From NCBI GenBank assembly GCA_003136675.1, contig PLFE01000022.1, forward strand, positions 1 through 45,515: a stretch of DNA of 45,515 bases. Direction: 5' to 3'. Below, in pieces: positions 23,648-32,635 of the stretch. Position 1 is the first letter of the stretch; each line of letters opens with the position of its first letter. The notes below the pieces were generated by a model. That model made no database searches. It saw nothing but the letters and a program-made list of their open reading frames with translations, and was not told the DNA's origin. This stretch comes from Bryobacterales bacterium. GTDB taxonomy: Bacteria > Acidobacteriota > Terriglobia > Bryobacterales > Bryobacteraceae. A program made the translations under genes and the position numbers.

Positions 23648-25187
23648 TGCTGGCCGTTCCAATCGGCTTTACGGGAAAATTATGATAGCCGCTACCCCAG
23701 TAAAGTACGCCATCGTAAACCGAGGGCGCGGCGTTCACGGACCCCGCCGCCTGATAGGTCCAGCGCGTCGCTCCCGAACTCGCGTCGAAGGCATACATTG
23801 CGCCCGACATGGATGCAGCGTAAACCACCCCGTTGGCGACGGTGACAGGCCCCAGTGAGTCGGCGGGCAGCGTGGGATTGACTGTGTTCAGACCGGGGTC
23901 TGGGACTTGCCAGACAATCTCCCCCGTTGCCGCGTTGAGCGCCGCCCAAGACCCGCCATCCCATGACATCCCCGTCGGTTGAAGGGTGTACTTGGTGTGG
24001 CTGCTGTTCGAAATGGCGACGTAGATTTGCTGGCCGTCCACCGCGGTGCCCCATTCCATGCCGCCGAGAATACCTCCGGGGCCGACCTGGGTCTTCCAAA
24101 TCACGCTGCCGTTGGCGGGGTTGAGCGCCCAGTACACGCCACTCTTCTGGCCGGCGCCCACGATATCGGTAGGAATCCCCTGAATTTCCGTCGTGAAGAA
24201 GTTCGCGCCGGAGCCAAAGTCATAATCGTTCCCTTCCGGATCGGGGCAAGCGGTATTTCCCTTTTGATTACAGGCGGCGATGAAGTTATCTTCAGCCGCG
24301 CAATGATGCGCCCATTTGATTTTGCCGGTGGTCAAGTCCAGCGCCACGATGGAATCGGCCAGATTGGAGGGCGACTGGCAGGCAAGGATCTTTGAAGGAT
24401 TTCCTTTGGCCGCCTGCTCACAATCCTCGACACTGTCGGGCACCAGATAGTTGTTGCCCGTCGTGACATAAAGCTGATTTCGCGTGACATCCACGGCGGG
24501 CGTACTGGACCAGATGGGCGCGCCGGTGTAGCCAGCGACGGTCATGTACGTCTGCCAGAGAAGAGCGCCGTTGGTGAGGGACACGGCAATCACGCTTCCC
24601 TGAAAGGTGGGGCTCTCCAGCTTTTCTTCCGACGAAGAAACGCCTACATAGATGACGTTGTTGTAGACGACCGGCGAGCCCGTGATGAGCGCGTTCGGAT
24701 CGGAATCCACTTCAAGCTGCCAGACCAGGTCTCCGGTGTCTGGGTCTACCGCATTGAGATAAGCGGGGCTCTTGATCTTCAGCCCGAGTCCGCCGCTGGC
24801 TCCGAAGATGACCAGGCCGCCGGAAAGAGTGGGAGTGTTGCGGCTCATGGCTCCGGCTGGGAGGCCGTATGAGGTGACGTTGTGCTGCCAGATCACGGCG
24901 CCGCTGGTCGCGTTGAGTTTGGTGATGTTCCCGGACCAATCCGGAAAATATACGGCATTGGAAACGGGGTCGATGGACGGAGTCGCGGAGACATCATTGG
25001 TGACCGGGAATATCCATTGCGGAACAAGCGTTGGGACATTGAAGACATTGAGGATGGATTCGGAAGCCCCAAACCGGGAATTCTCCATGTCCGCACCGGC
25101 GAAAGGCCAGCCGGGTGATGTCTGAGCGCTCAGGTAAGACTGAAATAGGATTGCTATGCAGATGTTTGTTCGGATGAAAGAAGACAG
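23598..25187 (-). CDS. Secreted PQQ-type beta-propeller (dehydrogenase-like), about 529 aa
   Basis: An exported multi-bladed beta-propeller related to PQQ-dependent alcohol dehydrogenases. Repeated blades show A-W-x-G-type signatures (LNATSGAVIWQHNVTSYG, VDPDTGDLVWQLEVDSD, LNPANGSVIWKTQVGPGG, FDASSGATRWTYQAAGS). The first ATG (25088) starts in mid-domain: the preceding codons encode a signal peptide (FIRTNICIAILFQSYLSAQ) and the typical WPFAGADMENSRFG start. No ATG, GTG or TTG exists before the upstream stop codon near 25231. I propose the CTG at 25187, six bases after GGGGGG. Cys pairs suggest disulfides. It is the first gene of an operon with DUF5658 and DUF4864 genes. Whether PQQ is bound is unknown. 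Confidence 0.8.
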   Translation of the reverse strand: MSSFIRTNICIAILFQSYLSAQTSPGWPFAGADMENSRFGASESILNVFNVPTLVPQWIFPVTNDVSATPSIDPVSNAVYFPDWSGNITKLNATSGAVIWQHNVTSYGLPAGAMSRNTPTLSGGLVIFGASGGLGLKIKSPAYLNAVDPDTGDLVWQLEVDSDPNALITGSPVVYNNVIYVGVSSSEEKLESPTFQGSVIAVSLTNGALLWQTYMTVAGYTGAPIWSSTPAVDVTRNQLYVTTGNNYLVPDSVEDCEQAAKGNPSKILACQSPSNLADSIVALDLTTGKIKWAHHCAAEDNFIAACNQKGNTACPDPEGNDYDFGSGANFFTTEIQGIPTDIVGAGQKSGVYWALNPANGSVIWKTQVGPGGILGGMEWGTAVDGQQIYVAISNSSHTKYTLQPTGMSWDGGSWAALNAATGEIVWQVPDPGLNTVNPTLPADSLGPVTVANGVVYAASMSGAMYAFDASSGATRWTYQAAGSVNAAPSVYDGVLYWGSGYHNFPVKPIGTASNAFYSFALPGSGAQHR

Positions 25188-25219
25188 AAAGAGCCCCCCT
25201 GTGGGCGTAACGTCGTCCT

Positions 25220-25249
25220 ATTTTGCGGCATTCGTGGGACGTATGTCAA
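25220..25249 (-). promoter_or_regulatory. Promoter of the beta-propeller operon
   Basis: On the minus strand TTGACA (25249-25244) and CAAAAT (25225-25220) are separated by 18 bases. The predicted transcript starts near 25213 and reaches the GGGGGG/CTG proposed start with a leader of about 26 bases, whereas the first ATG would leave about 125 bases. This supports the upstream start. Confidence 0.6.
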
Positions 25250-25279
25250 AAGGGGCTGGTACTGATCCGAGGAAAGGCG

Positions 25280-26509
25280 CTAACTTGCCATGGCCAGATG
25301 CTCCTGGAGGTTGCGGATGGAGCTGTCGAAATCATTCCGTTTCTCGGAGAAGAGGATCTGCTCCTCGGCCAGTTTGAGTTCATCGAACGGGAGCTCGGTG
25401 AAAAGCCGGGTGAGTTCGCGGTCACGCCAGCCCATCTCGCCTTCGGCGAGTAGAGTTTGAATGGTCAACTCGCGCGGAAAAGCATCTTTGTAGGGGCGGA
25501 CCGAACAGAGGGCGTCGAACGCATCGGCAAGTTGAAGAACACGCGCAAGCAGGGGAATCTGTTCGCCTTGCAGCCCGTCGGGATATCCGGAGCCATCCCA
25601 TCGTTCGTGGTGATTGCGGATGATGGGAAGGACAGCGGCAAGCGAGTGCATGGGGCGGCAGATCTCCTCTCCACGGACACTATGTGTCTTCATGACCACC
25701 CACTCCTCCGCCGTCAGCTTACCGGGTTTGTAGAGGATGGCGTCGGGAACGACGATTTTTCCGATGTCGTGCAGATAGCCGCCGCGGTGCAGGGACAGCA
25801 ATTGCGCCTCGGAGAGCCCCAGCCGCATTCCGAACGCGACGCTGTAGAGCGCCAATCGCTGGCAGTGGCCCGCCGCGGCATGGTCACGCTTTTCCACGGA
25901 GAGGGCGAGAGCAAATAGAATCGACTCGGCTTCTTCGAGCCGGTCCACGGCGGTCTTGTGGCGGATCAATGCGCTGATGCGAGCCCGAAAGACTTGTGGA
26001 TGCAGCGGCTTGATCAGGTATTCGTCGGCGCCGGCTTCGATTCCCGCGACTTCATCCTCTGCGCTGTTGCGCGCCGCGACAATCAACACCGGGACGAAGT
26101 CCGCCCGGCGCATGGCTTTGATTTGCCGGCAGCACTCCAGTGCGCCCATATCGCCCAGATCGCGGTCGATGATGACCAGATCGGGCCGGCACTTACCCAG
26201 GAGGTCGAGCGCCATCACGGCTGACCGCGAATCCATGATGATGCAGCCTTCCCGCCGGAGGAGCGACCCCAGCATGCGACGCTCAGCCTCTTGCGCGGCA
26301 ACCAACAGGACGCTGGGCGGACGGTCTGAGTCCGCGAGGGATGGTTGATGGAGGTGCTCTTGTCCGGGCCAGTGGATGGCGAATTCCGTTCGGTCTGAAG
26401 CTCTTGAATTCGAGTTGGTCGAGCCCGAAGGGGGCGCACTGAAAACCGGCTCGAACGCTACGCTGGCGTTGCCGCCGACTTCGGGAAGAGGAGTAAGAGA
26501 AATGGACAT
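25280..26509 (-). CDS. Response regulator with HD-GYP domain, 409 aa
   Basis: A phosphorylation-controlled c-di-GMP phosphodiesterase. After a 60-residue Ser/Pro-rich, probably flexible N-terminus, a receiver domain spans about 65-185 (acceptor Asp in DLVIIDRDLGDM, near 113; conserved Lys in EYLIKPL). An HD-GYP domain follows at about 200-400, with the metal His-Asp of GGYLHDIGKI near 248, later His of THSVRG, NHHERWDGSGYPDG near 303-316 and ADAFDAL, all intact. GAGG lies 12 bases before the ATG. No histidine kinase is adjacent. With the GGDEF/EAL gene this is the window's second c-di-GMP enzyme. Confidence 0.92.
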   Translation of the reverse strand: MSISLTPLPEVGGNASVAFEPVFSAPPSGSTNSNSRASDRTEFAIHWPGQEHLHQPSLADSDRPPSVLLVAAQEAERRMLGSLLRREGCIIMDSRSAVMALDLLGKCRPDLVIIDRDLGDMGALECCRQIKAMRRADFVPVLIVAARNSAEDEVAGIEAGADEYLIKPLHPQVFRARISALIRHKTAVDRLEEAESILFALALSVEKRDHAAAGHCQRLALYSVAFGMRLGLSEAQLLSLHRGGYLHDIGKIVVPDAILYKPGKLTAEEWVVMKTHSVRGEEICRPMHSLAAVLPIIRNHHERWDGSGYPDGLQGEQIPLLARVLQLADAFDALCSVRPYKDAFPRELTIQTLLAEGEMGWRDRELTRLFTELPFDELKLAEEQILFSEKRNDFDSSIRNLQEHLAMAS

Positions 26510-26587
26510 GTGTGCGGCCTCAACTCAGGTGGTGACGTTGCTATTCATATCGACCGATGGAGTTCCCTGCATTACCTCTTAGGAGAT

Positions 26588-28381
26588 CTATTGCTTCGTG
26601 ATAGTAAGGGTTACAAACCGGGCCACCCCGTTGATGTTGGTCGCTTGTACGATAACCGTGTTCTGGCCCGCGTACAGAGGGATTCCGGACGCGGTCCAAC
26701 TCGTGGTGCCTGTGGTGGTTCCGGAAGCCTGGCTGTTGGTTCGCCATGTGACGGATTGGAGGCCTTCGGAATCGCTGGCCGTTCCCGAAATGGTGAGACT
26801 CGCTGCAGTGGTGCTAGACCCGTTCTTGGGCGAAGTCACTACGATGGTGGGGACGGAGCCGCCGGAACTGACAACTCCGGGGATCATCGACCCGGCCGAA
26901 CCGCTCCGGTTCACGCTCACCACCCGCGCGACGGAATGCGATGAGCTGTCAGAGGCCGTGATTGTAATCATGTTGGCGCCAGATGCGAGTGGAATGGAGG
27001 CCGTCCACGCGCCGGAGGACGCCACAATTCCCCGCCCCGACTGGCCACTGCTGGTTTGCCACTGAATGGAGGGGGTTCCCGAGGGGTTCATGACGGAGCC
27101 CGAGAATGTGTCGCTTGGGCTGGCGGTGGAACTCCCATTGGCAGGCGAAGCGACACTCACTGAGAGCGTCTTTGCGGGGGTGGTGTGGGTGCCGGTCGTG
27201 ATAAGCGCGTTCACCGCTCCGTAGAGGGACTGAACACCCGCGATGTCGTTGGTGCTGAGGGGCGTTCCGAAATGATAGTAGGGGTACATGACGTCGGAGG
27301 GATTGTCGGTGTGCCCGAGGCCCAGGGAATGTCCCAGTTCGTGCAGCGCCACCGTATAGACGTCGGTGGTGGAGCCGACGTGCCAGGTCTCGGCGGGATT
27401 GAAGTGCATGTCCCCGGCGATGGGCTCAGGATTCGGCGGCGCCGGATAGTAAGTGTGGGCGAGTGCCGACAGCGAGGTAAACGGGTTGGGATCCCCATTG
27501 ACGGTGGTGCCGAATTCGATGGCCACGGTAGCCGCTTCGCCCGAGTTGGTCACCTGCTGGAACTGGACATTGGCGACGGCGCTCCACTGCTTCATGGCGC
27601 GTTGAATCTCGGACTCTACCTGGGACGCGGGCACTTTCGTCGTGAGAGTTGTGAATGCGTAGTTCAACAGCAAACCGCCGGGGGTATTGGACGACCATCC
27701 GCTGCCCATCGTGACGTACTGCGCGACAGCGCCCCCGGTGGAGAGCGCACCTTCACAAGGGTTCATGTGTTCCCCCGCCAGCATCTCCGGAGAAGCCGGA
27801 AAGATGTAGGCAACTTCGTCATAGTCGGCGATGGCAGTCAGAGACGCCCGCTCTCCCGTTACCAGGAAATCGCCCGGCACCAGATCGCGGTTCGGAATTA
27901 CGGTCAGTCCGTTTTCAGTTAGAACGCGAGTGACTAACCCCGCGTCGACGTCGTTATGAAATTGGACGATCCAGGCGTTGAGTGGAACCAGCGAGCGATC
28001 GAGGGATCGATCCAGCTCGGGACTCAACTTGTCGGAAGGGAGCAGTTGCCCCGTCCAGACGACGCCCAGGTCTTCGAGTCGTACGTTCTCAGGAACCGAA
28101 ACCGCGATGGCGTTTCCACCCACGGATTTGTTGACCACGATGTCCCGCGCCGCCAGGTCCGCCAGCAGAGCCTGGTTCACAGGGTCGCGAAACTCGATGA
28201 GAATATGCCTGCGGTCCGGGTTGGCCCTGCGCACGGCGGAGAGAAAGCCGGAGGGTTCCCTGGATGTATCCAGGTCGCGCGTTCTCAGGTGAATTTGGGA
28301 TGCTTCGAGAGGTGTGGTCTCCAGAAGGGACGCGGAGAGGAACAGTGCCGCGCCAAGATTATGAATTCGCATGCCCATCAA
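26588..28381 (-). CDS. Secreted matrixin-type metalloprotease with Ig-like repeats, 597 aa
   Basis: An exported zinc protease. The signal peptide is at residues 1-28 (GAALFLSASLLETTPLEAS; a Met at residue 4 is an alternative start). A prodomain-like region at about 30-210 (HILIEFRDPVNQALLADLAA; LIVQF-like strands) resembles fervidolysin-type propeptides. The catalytic domain at about 220-385 has HELGHSLGLGH at about 347-357 and the Met-turn VMYPYYH, the metzincin/matrixin signature. The C-terminal third has two Ig-like domains of about 90 residues with repeated SVASPANGSSTASP and VVTSPKNGSSTTAA blocks. It is divergent from the NHL protein with only 47 bases between start codons. The substrate is unknown. 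Confidence 0.9.
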   Translation of the reverse strand: MMGMRIHNLGAALFLSASLLETTPLEASQIHLRTRDLDTSREPSGFLSAVRRANPDRRHILIEFRDPVNQALLADLAARDIVVNKSVGGNAIAVSVPENVRLEDLGVVWTGQLLPSDKLSPELDRSLDRSLVPLNAWIVQFHNDVDAGLVTRVLTENGLTVIPNRDLVPGDFLVTGERASLTAIADYDEVAYIFPASPEMLAGEHMNPCEGALSTGGAVAQYVTMGSGWSSNTPGGLLLNYAFTTLTTKVPASQVESEIQRAMKQWSAVANVQFQQVTNSGEAATVAIEFGTTVNGDPNPFTSLSALAHTYYPAPPNPEPIAGDMHFNPAETWHVGSTTDVYTVALHELGHSLGLGHTDNPSDVMYPYYHFGTPLSTNDIAGVQSLYGAVNALITTGTHTTPAKTLSVSVASPANGSSTASPSDTFSGSVMNPSGTPSIQWQTSSGQSGRGIVASSGAWTASIPLASGANMITITASDSSSHSVARVVSVNRSGSAGSMIPGVVSSGGSVPTIVVTSPKNGSSTTAASLTISGTASDSEGLQSVTWRTNSQASGTTTGTTSWTASGIPLYAGQNTVIVQATNINGVARFVTLTITKQ

Positions 28382-28428
28382 TCGGCGAAATTGAGAATAG
28401 CTTCATACTCCCAACACTCATTGAACTA

Positions 28429-30978
28429 ATGAGGATTCCCCGGCGGTACCTACGCGGTTTGGCGCGGTTGATTTGTTTGACGGCTGTGCTGCCGCAGACC
28501 CATGCTCTCAGTGGTTCGGAGTATACAATCACGACCTTCGCAGGCAGTTCCAACAACGGCGATGGCGGACCGGCCACCGAGGCGTTTGTCAGCATTCTGG
28601 AAGGCGTTTGTGCCGATTCCGCCGGAAACGTGTACCTTGCGGACGCGGACGACAACCGGATTCGCCTGATCAATCCCGCCGGAATCATCAGTACCTACGC
28701 CGGGAACGGAGTCGCTGGCTATGGGGGAGACGGCGGACCCGCAACTCAGGCCTTCCTGAGCGCGCCCTACGGGATTCGCATCGACACTTCAGGGAATCTT
28801 TTTATCGCCGATTTGGGGAATGGCGCCATCCGGCGAGTGGCGACTGATGGAACCATCTCGACAGTGGCCAGCAATCTGTCTGCGCCGCGCAACCTCGCCT
28901 TCGGCACGGACGGCACGCTGTACGTCTCGGAATTCGGGGCGAACCGCGTTTCCCGCGTCAACGCGGACGGCAGCACAACGGTGATCGCGGGCAACGGCAC
29001 GGCGGGGTTTTCGGGTGATGGCGGGCCAGCGACGGGGGCGCAACTCAACAGCCCGGCAGGAATCATTTTCGACTTTTCGGGGTCGCTCTACATCGCAGAC
29101 AGCGCGAACGCGCGCGTGCGCCGGGTGACAACGGACGGATCGATTTCGACCGTTGCCGGGGAAGGCGCTCCAGGTGGAGCAGGCACGCTGGTGATTTCCG
29201 AGCCCACCGGAGTTGCTTCAGACCCCGAGGGCGATGTTTACGTTACAAATTCCGGGTCGCCGCGCACGTTTCGCATGGATCCGGATGGCACACTCCGTCA
29301 GTTGCCAGGGGACGGCAGGGATCTATTCTTTTCCGCGGCTGGCAACCTGCTGCTGGCGGGGGAACAGCACCTGGAAACACTGTTTCCGAACGGAACACTG
29401 ACCAGCGTACTTGAACAATCCACGTATACGTTCGGCGACGGTGGTCCCGCCAACGAGGCGCGTTTTGAGAGCGTGACCTCCGTGGCGGTTGACCCACAGG
29501 GGCAAGTGACGATTGCCGACGCGGCCTTCCGGCGTGTGCGGCAGGTGTCGATGAATGGCGTGATCAACGCCCTGCCCGTCAGCGACTACGTGGCCAATCC
29601 TCAGTCGCTGGCGTTCAACCCGGCCGGTCAGCTTTTCATCGCGGACGGAAGCTCCATCATCGCCGCGAACGGCGCCTCGGAGCCGGCCGTCGTAGCCGCG
29701 AACCTGACGAATCCCGACGGCCTCTCCTTCTTTGGGACGGGGACCCTGTATTTTTCCAACGCCAATGCCATTTTCGCGGTCGACACGGACACCGGGGCGG
29801 CGCCCTCCGCCGTTGCCGGTCCTTTCGGCGCACCTGCCGGCCTGACGACGGATTCGGCCGGGGATATCTATGTTGCCGATGCGGGAACTAACCGGGTCAT
29901 CGAAGTTTTTGCAGACGGTACTGAATCGGTGATAGCAGGAACTGGAACAAGCGGCTATGCAGGGGACATGGGGTATGCGACCGCGGCTCTGCTGGCCGCG
30001 CCCGCCGGAGTCTGGATAGACCCAACCGGCGTGCTGTGGATTGCCGATACGGGAAACAGCGTGATCCGGACCGTGGATACAAGTGGAATCATCCGCACTG
30101 TAGCCGGCACCGGGTCGTCAGGATTTTCCGGCGATGGGGGGCCGGCCGCGGGGGCGCTGCTCTCCTCGCCCACGGCGGTGGCCGAGGACGGCAACGGAAA
30201 TATCTATGTGGCGGACTCCGGAAATCGGCGCGTCCGCGAATTGACTCTTGGAACTGGCGGCGGCCAGAACCTGAACGGCATCGTGACCGTCACCCACTCG
30301 GCCACTTTCCAAACGGGCGCCATCGCGGGCGGCGAGATTGTGGCTCTGTTTGGACTCGCGATCGGCCCGGCGGCTTCGCTGGGCGCGCAACTGGATTCGA
30401 AGGGCAATGTCTCGACGACACTCGGCGCCACCAGTGTTTTATTTAACGGCATAGCCGCGCCGCTCTACTACGCCGGACCCAACCAGATCAACGCGGAGGC
30501 ACCCGTCGAAATCGCCGGAAATATCTCCACGCTGGTGCAGGTTCAAAGCGGGACCAAGACCATTGCGAGCGGGCTGGTGGATATTGCGCCTTATGAGCCC
30601 GGGCTGTTTGCGGCAGGGACATCCTCGGGACACACGTTCGCCGCGGCGTTGAACCAGGATCTGAGCGTGAACGGCGCCAACCGGCCGGCACCGAAGGGGT
30701 CGGTGATCGTTCTGTATGGAACGGGCTTCGGCAGCACGCAACCGCTGGACAAGACCGGGGTTCCGGCTGCGCCGCCGCTGGGCATTCCACTGGGATATGT
30801 AACGGTAAGCATCAACGGCGAATCTGCTGCCGTGCTTTTCGTGGGAGATGCGCCCGACTTTTGCGGGTTGACACAGATCAACGTTCAGATTCCGACCGAT
30901 GTCACCGGCCAGGCGCAGGTGGTGGTCAATGAAGGCGCTCTGTCGAGTCCCACCGGCGTCTACATCTGGGTCCAATAA
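28429..30978 (+). CDS. NHL-repeat protein with TIGR03437 C-terminal domain, 849 aa
   Basis: A large secreted protein. A signal peptide at residues 1-26 (LARLICLTAVLPQTHA) is followed by beta-propeller blades of NHL type with the acidobacterial phrase GNGTAGFSGDGGPATGAQLN, repeated with variation many times. From about residue 615 to the end lies the TIGR03437-type domain (VTVTHSATFQTGAIAGGEIV, LYYAGPNQINAEAP, PKGSVIVLYGTGFG, GLTQINVQIP), characteristic of Solibacter-like genomes and usually C-terminal on extracellular proteins. The frame extends upstream to 28264, but the signal begins at the ATG at 28429. The function of this architecture is unknown; adhesion or polysaccharide binding is a guess. 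Confidence 0.88.
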   Translation: MRIPRRYLRGLARLICLTAVLPQTHALSGSEYTITTFAGSSNNGDGGPATEAFVSILEGVCADSAGNVYLADADDNRIRLINPAGIISTYAGNGVAGYGGDGGPATQAFLSAPYGIRIDTSGNLFIADLGNGAIRRVATDGTISTVASNLSAPRNLAFGTDGTLYVSEFGANRVSRVNADGSTTVIAGNGTAGFSGDGGPATGAQLNSPAGIIFDFSGSLYIADSANARVRRVTTDGSISTVAGEGAPGGAGTLVISEPTGVASDPEGDVYVTNSGSPRTFRMDPDGTLRQLPGDGRDLFFSAAGNLLLAGEQHLETLFPNGTLTSVLEQSTYTFGDGGPANEARFESVTSVAVDPQGQVTIADAAFRRVRQVSMNGVINALPVSDYVANPQSLAFNPAGQLFIADGSSIIAANGASEPAVVAANLTNPDGLSFFGTGTLYFSNANAIFAVDTDTGAAPSAVAGPFGAPAGLTTDSAGDIYVADAGTNRVIEVFADGTESVIAGTGTSGYAGDMGYATAALLAAPAGVWIDPTGVLWIADTGNSVIRTVDTSGIIRTVAGTGSSGFSGDGGPAAGALLSSPTAVAEDGNGNIYVADSGNRRVRELTLGTGGGQNLNGIVTVTHSATFQTGAIAGGEIVALFGLAIGPAASLGAQLDSKGNVSTTLGATSVLFNGIAAPLYYAGPNQINAEAPVEIAGNISTLVQVQSGTKTIASGLVDIAPYEPGLFAAGTSSGHTFAAALNQDLSVNGANRPAPKGSVIVLYGTGFGSTQPLDKTGVPAAPPLGIPLGYVTVSINGESAAVLFVGDAPDFCGLTQINVQIPTDVTGQAQVVVNEGALSSPTGVYIWVQ

Positions 30979-31000
30979 CTGGGTTCAATAAACTAGTCGG

Positions 31001-31798
31001 TTGCTGCCCATTGCTCTCACGATTGCGGGCTCCGATCCCTCGGGCGGAGCGGGCTTGCAGGCGGATCTGAAAACTTTTCATCAGTTTCACGTGTTCGGGC
31101 AGGCCGTTGTGACACTTGTGACTGTGCAGAATACGCTCGGGGTGCGGCAGGTAGAGATGATGCCCGCCGATCTGGTGACCCGGCAGATCCGAGCCCTGCT
31201 GGATGATTTTCCTCCGCATGCCGCGAAGACCGGGGCTCTGGGCAACGTTGAGGTGGTGCTTGCCGTAGCCCGTTGTTCGTTGGATTTCGAATTTCCCCTG
31301 GTGGTGGACCCGGTGATGATCAGCAAACACGGAGCGCCGCTGCTATCGGCAGATGCGGTGGATTCCATCCGGGCAGCTCTGTTGCCGCGTGCCGCCTTGG
31401 TGATGCCGAACCTGGCGGAAGCCGCGGCTTTGACTGGCCGGGCAGTGGACAGCGTGGCGCAGATGCGCGATGCCGCCCGCGCGCTGACGGATTTGGGAGC
31501 GCACGCCGCATTGGTGAAAGGCGGCCATCTGGACGGGGACGCGGTGGACGTGCTTTTCGACGGTCGTGTGTGGCACGAGTTCGTCGCGCCGCGCGTTCCA
31601 ACGAGGCACACGCACGGTACCGGTTGTACTTATTCGGCGGCTGTAACAGCAGGACTGGCCGCCGGAATGGATTTAGTGGCGGCTGTCACCCGCGGGAAAG
31701 AGTTCGTGACGCGAGCGATTGAAACGAATCCGGGGCTTGGACGGGGCGCGGGCCCGCTGAATCACTGGGCTACTTGGGGCGGCTGGCCGGAGGGATGA
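31001..31798 (+). CDS. thiD: Hydroxymethylpyrimidine (phosphate) kinase
   Basis: Thiamine biosynthesis enzyme that phosphorylates HMP and HMP-P in the cytosol. Motifs: TIAGSDPSGGAGLQADLKTF at the N-terminus, VDPVMISKHGAPLL, MPNLAEAAALTG, VKGGHLDGDAVDVLF and the C-terminal anion-hole TRHTHGTGCTYSAAVTAGL at about residues 201-219. The length is 265. A TTG start at 31001 is required by the frame; I see no strong ribosome site and no TPP riboswitch upstream. Its last 29 bases overlap the end of the convergent dinB-like gene. Confidence 0.93.
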   Translation: MLPIALTIAGSDPSGGAGLQADLKTFHQFHVFGQAVVTLVTVQNTLGVRQVEMMPADLVTRQIRALLDDFPPHAAKTGALGNVEVVLAVARCSLDFEFPLVVDPVMISKHGAPLLSADAVDSIRAALLPRAALVMPNLAEAAALTGRAVDSVAQMRDAARALTDLGAHAALVKGGHLDGDAVDVLFDGRVWHEFVAPRVPTRHTHGTGCTYSAAVTAGLAAGMDLVAAVTRGKEFVTRAIETNPGLGRGAGPLNHWATWGGWPEG

Positions 31799-32315
31799 CG
31801 CCGTTCATCCGCGCGTACTCAACCATTTGACCGTAGTGATCGAAGCTATGCCAGATGGGAAGGTTGACCCAAAATAGACGTGGTCGCTTGCCCTTTTCTG
31901 CGCCCATGTAGCCCAACAGGTCGGTCAGGTTGGTATTGGTAAGAGCCAGTTCCGCCCTGTGGCAGTAAGAGTACGAGTCTTTCAGATACTTGACGATCTG
32001 GTCTTTGGTGGCTACCGAATCGGGGCCCTTCTCATCCTCGCCGGTTTCCGTGGGTGGCTTTTCCCCGAGCGCCGACGCGCACGCACCCCAGTTGGTTGAC
32101 GCGATATGCTTCGCTTGCTGCGCGAAGGTGCGGACTCCCTGGAACTCACCCTTTGTGGGCGCAAAGCCGTACTGATCCGCAGGCACGGCTTCGGCGAGGG
32201 ACACGACTTCCTTTTCGACCGAGGCGAGTTGCGCATCCATGACGGTAGCCACCGTGGGTGGCGCCGCGAACGCGATTGAGCACAGGGCGGAACATACGAG
32301 GGCACTTTTGAACAT
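31770..32315 (-). CDS. DinB-like exported protein, 181 aa
   Basis: A four-helix-bundle protein of the DinB/YfiT superfamily with a signal peptide (SALVCSALCSIAFA), so it acts outside the cytosol. Metal-ligand candidates are the His of QQAKHIAS (first helix pair) and the His residues of WHSFDHYGQMVEYAR near the C-terminus. AAGGAG abuts the ATG at 32321 but is well placed (7 bases) for the ATG at 32315, which I chose. Its 3' end overlaps thiD tail to tail. Exported DinB proteins are common in Acidobacteria and have no known function. Confidence 0.85.
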   Translation of the reverse strand: MFKSALVCSALCSIAFAAPPTVATVMDAQLASVEKEVVSLAEAVPADQYGFAPTKGEFQGVRTFAQQAKHIASTNWGACASALGEKPPTETGEDEKGPDSVATKDQIVKYLKDSYSYCHRAELALTNTNLTDLLGYMGAEKGKRPRLFWVNLPIWHSFDHYGQMVEYARMNGVIPPASRPK

Positions 32316-32333
32316 TCCCATTCTCCTTGTCAG

Positions 32334-32339
32334 ATTGTA
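32334..32339 (-). promoter_or_regulatory. Putative -10 box (TACAAT) of the dinB-like gene
   Basis: TACAAT on the minus strand is placed about 20 bases before the start codon, giving a leader that just accommodates the AAGGAG ribosome site. No matching -35 is visible. Confidence 0.4.
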
Positions 32340-32369
32340 TGCTGTTTCCCGGAGACGAGATGGGCTTGA

Positions 32370-32561
32370 TCAGAAAGTCCAGACCAGGACTACGCCCCAT
32401 GCCAGAGTTCCCAGACCGATCATGGTCCATGCAACCGCATTCCACCAACTGGCGCGGGTGACGGGGAGGAATAGATCCGAGCCGCCCCCATAGCGCACGA
32501 ATACCGAATGAAGAATCGATTGAATTCCGGTATCGGCTCGGCTGTGACTGGCCTCGGTCAT
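32370..32561 (-). CDS. Small membrane protein, 63 aa
   Basis: A short protein whose last 25 residues form one transmembrane helix (AVAWTMIGLGTLAWGVVLVW), with a polar N-terminus. The start ATG at 32561 lies 7 bases downstream of a TACAAT box (32574-32569), so the transcript probably begins at or next to the start codon; there is no ribosome site. The family is unknown. It could be a shadow, but promoter geometry and hydrophobic pattern both support a gene. Confidence 0.5.
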   Translation of the reverse strand: MTEASHSRADTGIQSILHSVFVRYGGGSDLFLPVTRASWWNAVAWTMIGLGTLAWGVVLVWTF

Positions 32562-32568
32562 TCATCAA

Positions 32569-32629
32569 ATTGTAACATTGCTTTGGACCGGCGAGGGGGC
32601 GCAGTGGCACGACGAATTTGACCTATAAT
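32569..32629. promoter_or_regulatory. Divergent promoter pair with near-leaderless geometry
   Basis: Two -10 boxes face away from each other: TACAAT on the minus strand (32574-32569), 7 bases from the ATG of the 63-residue membrane protein, and TATAAT on the plus strand (32624-32629), 6 bases from a TTG that begins the HMA-like protein. Neither has a clear -35. With normal start-site spacing both mRNAs would begin on the start codon. Confidence 0.5.
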
Positions 32630-32635
32630 TGTCGT

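Noticed and set aside
25156-25377. Plus-strand frame starting MQMFVRMKEDRK
   Set aside because: Antisense to the signal-peptide region of the propeller and its promoter, and has no motif.
30979-31000. TPP riboswitch before thiD
   Set aside because: Only 22 bases separate thiD from the preceding gene and no TPP aptamer blocks are visible.
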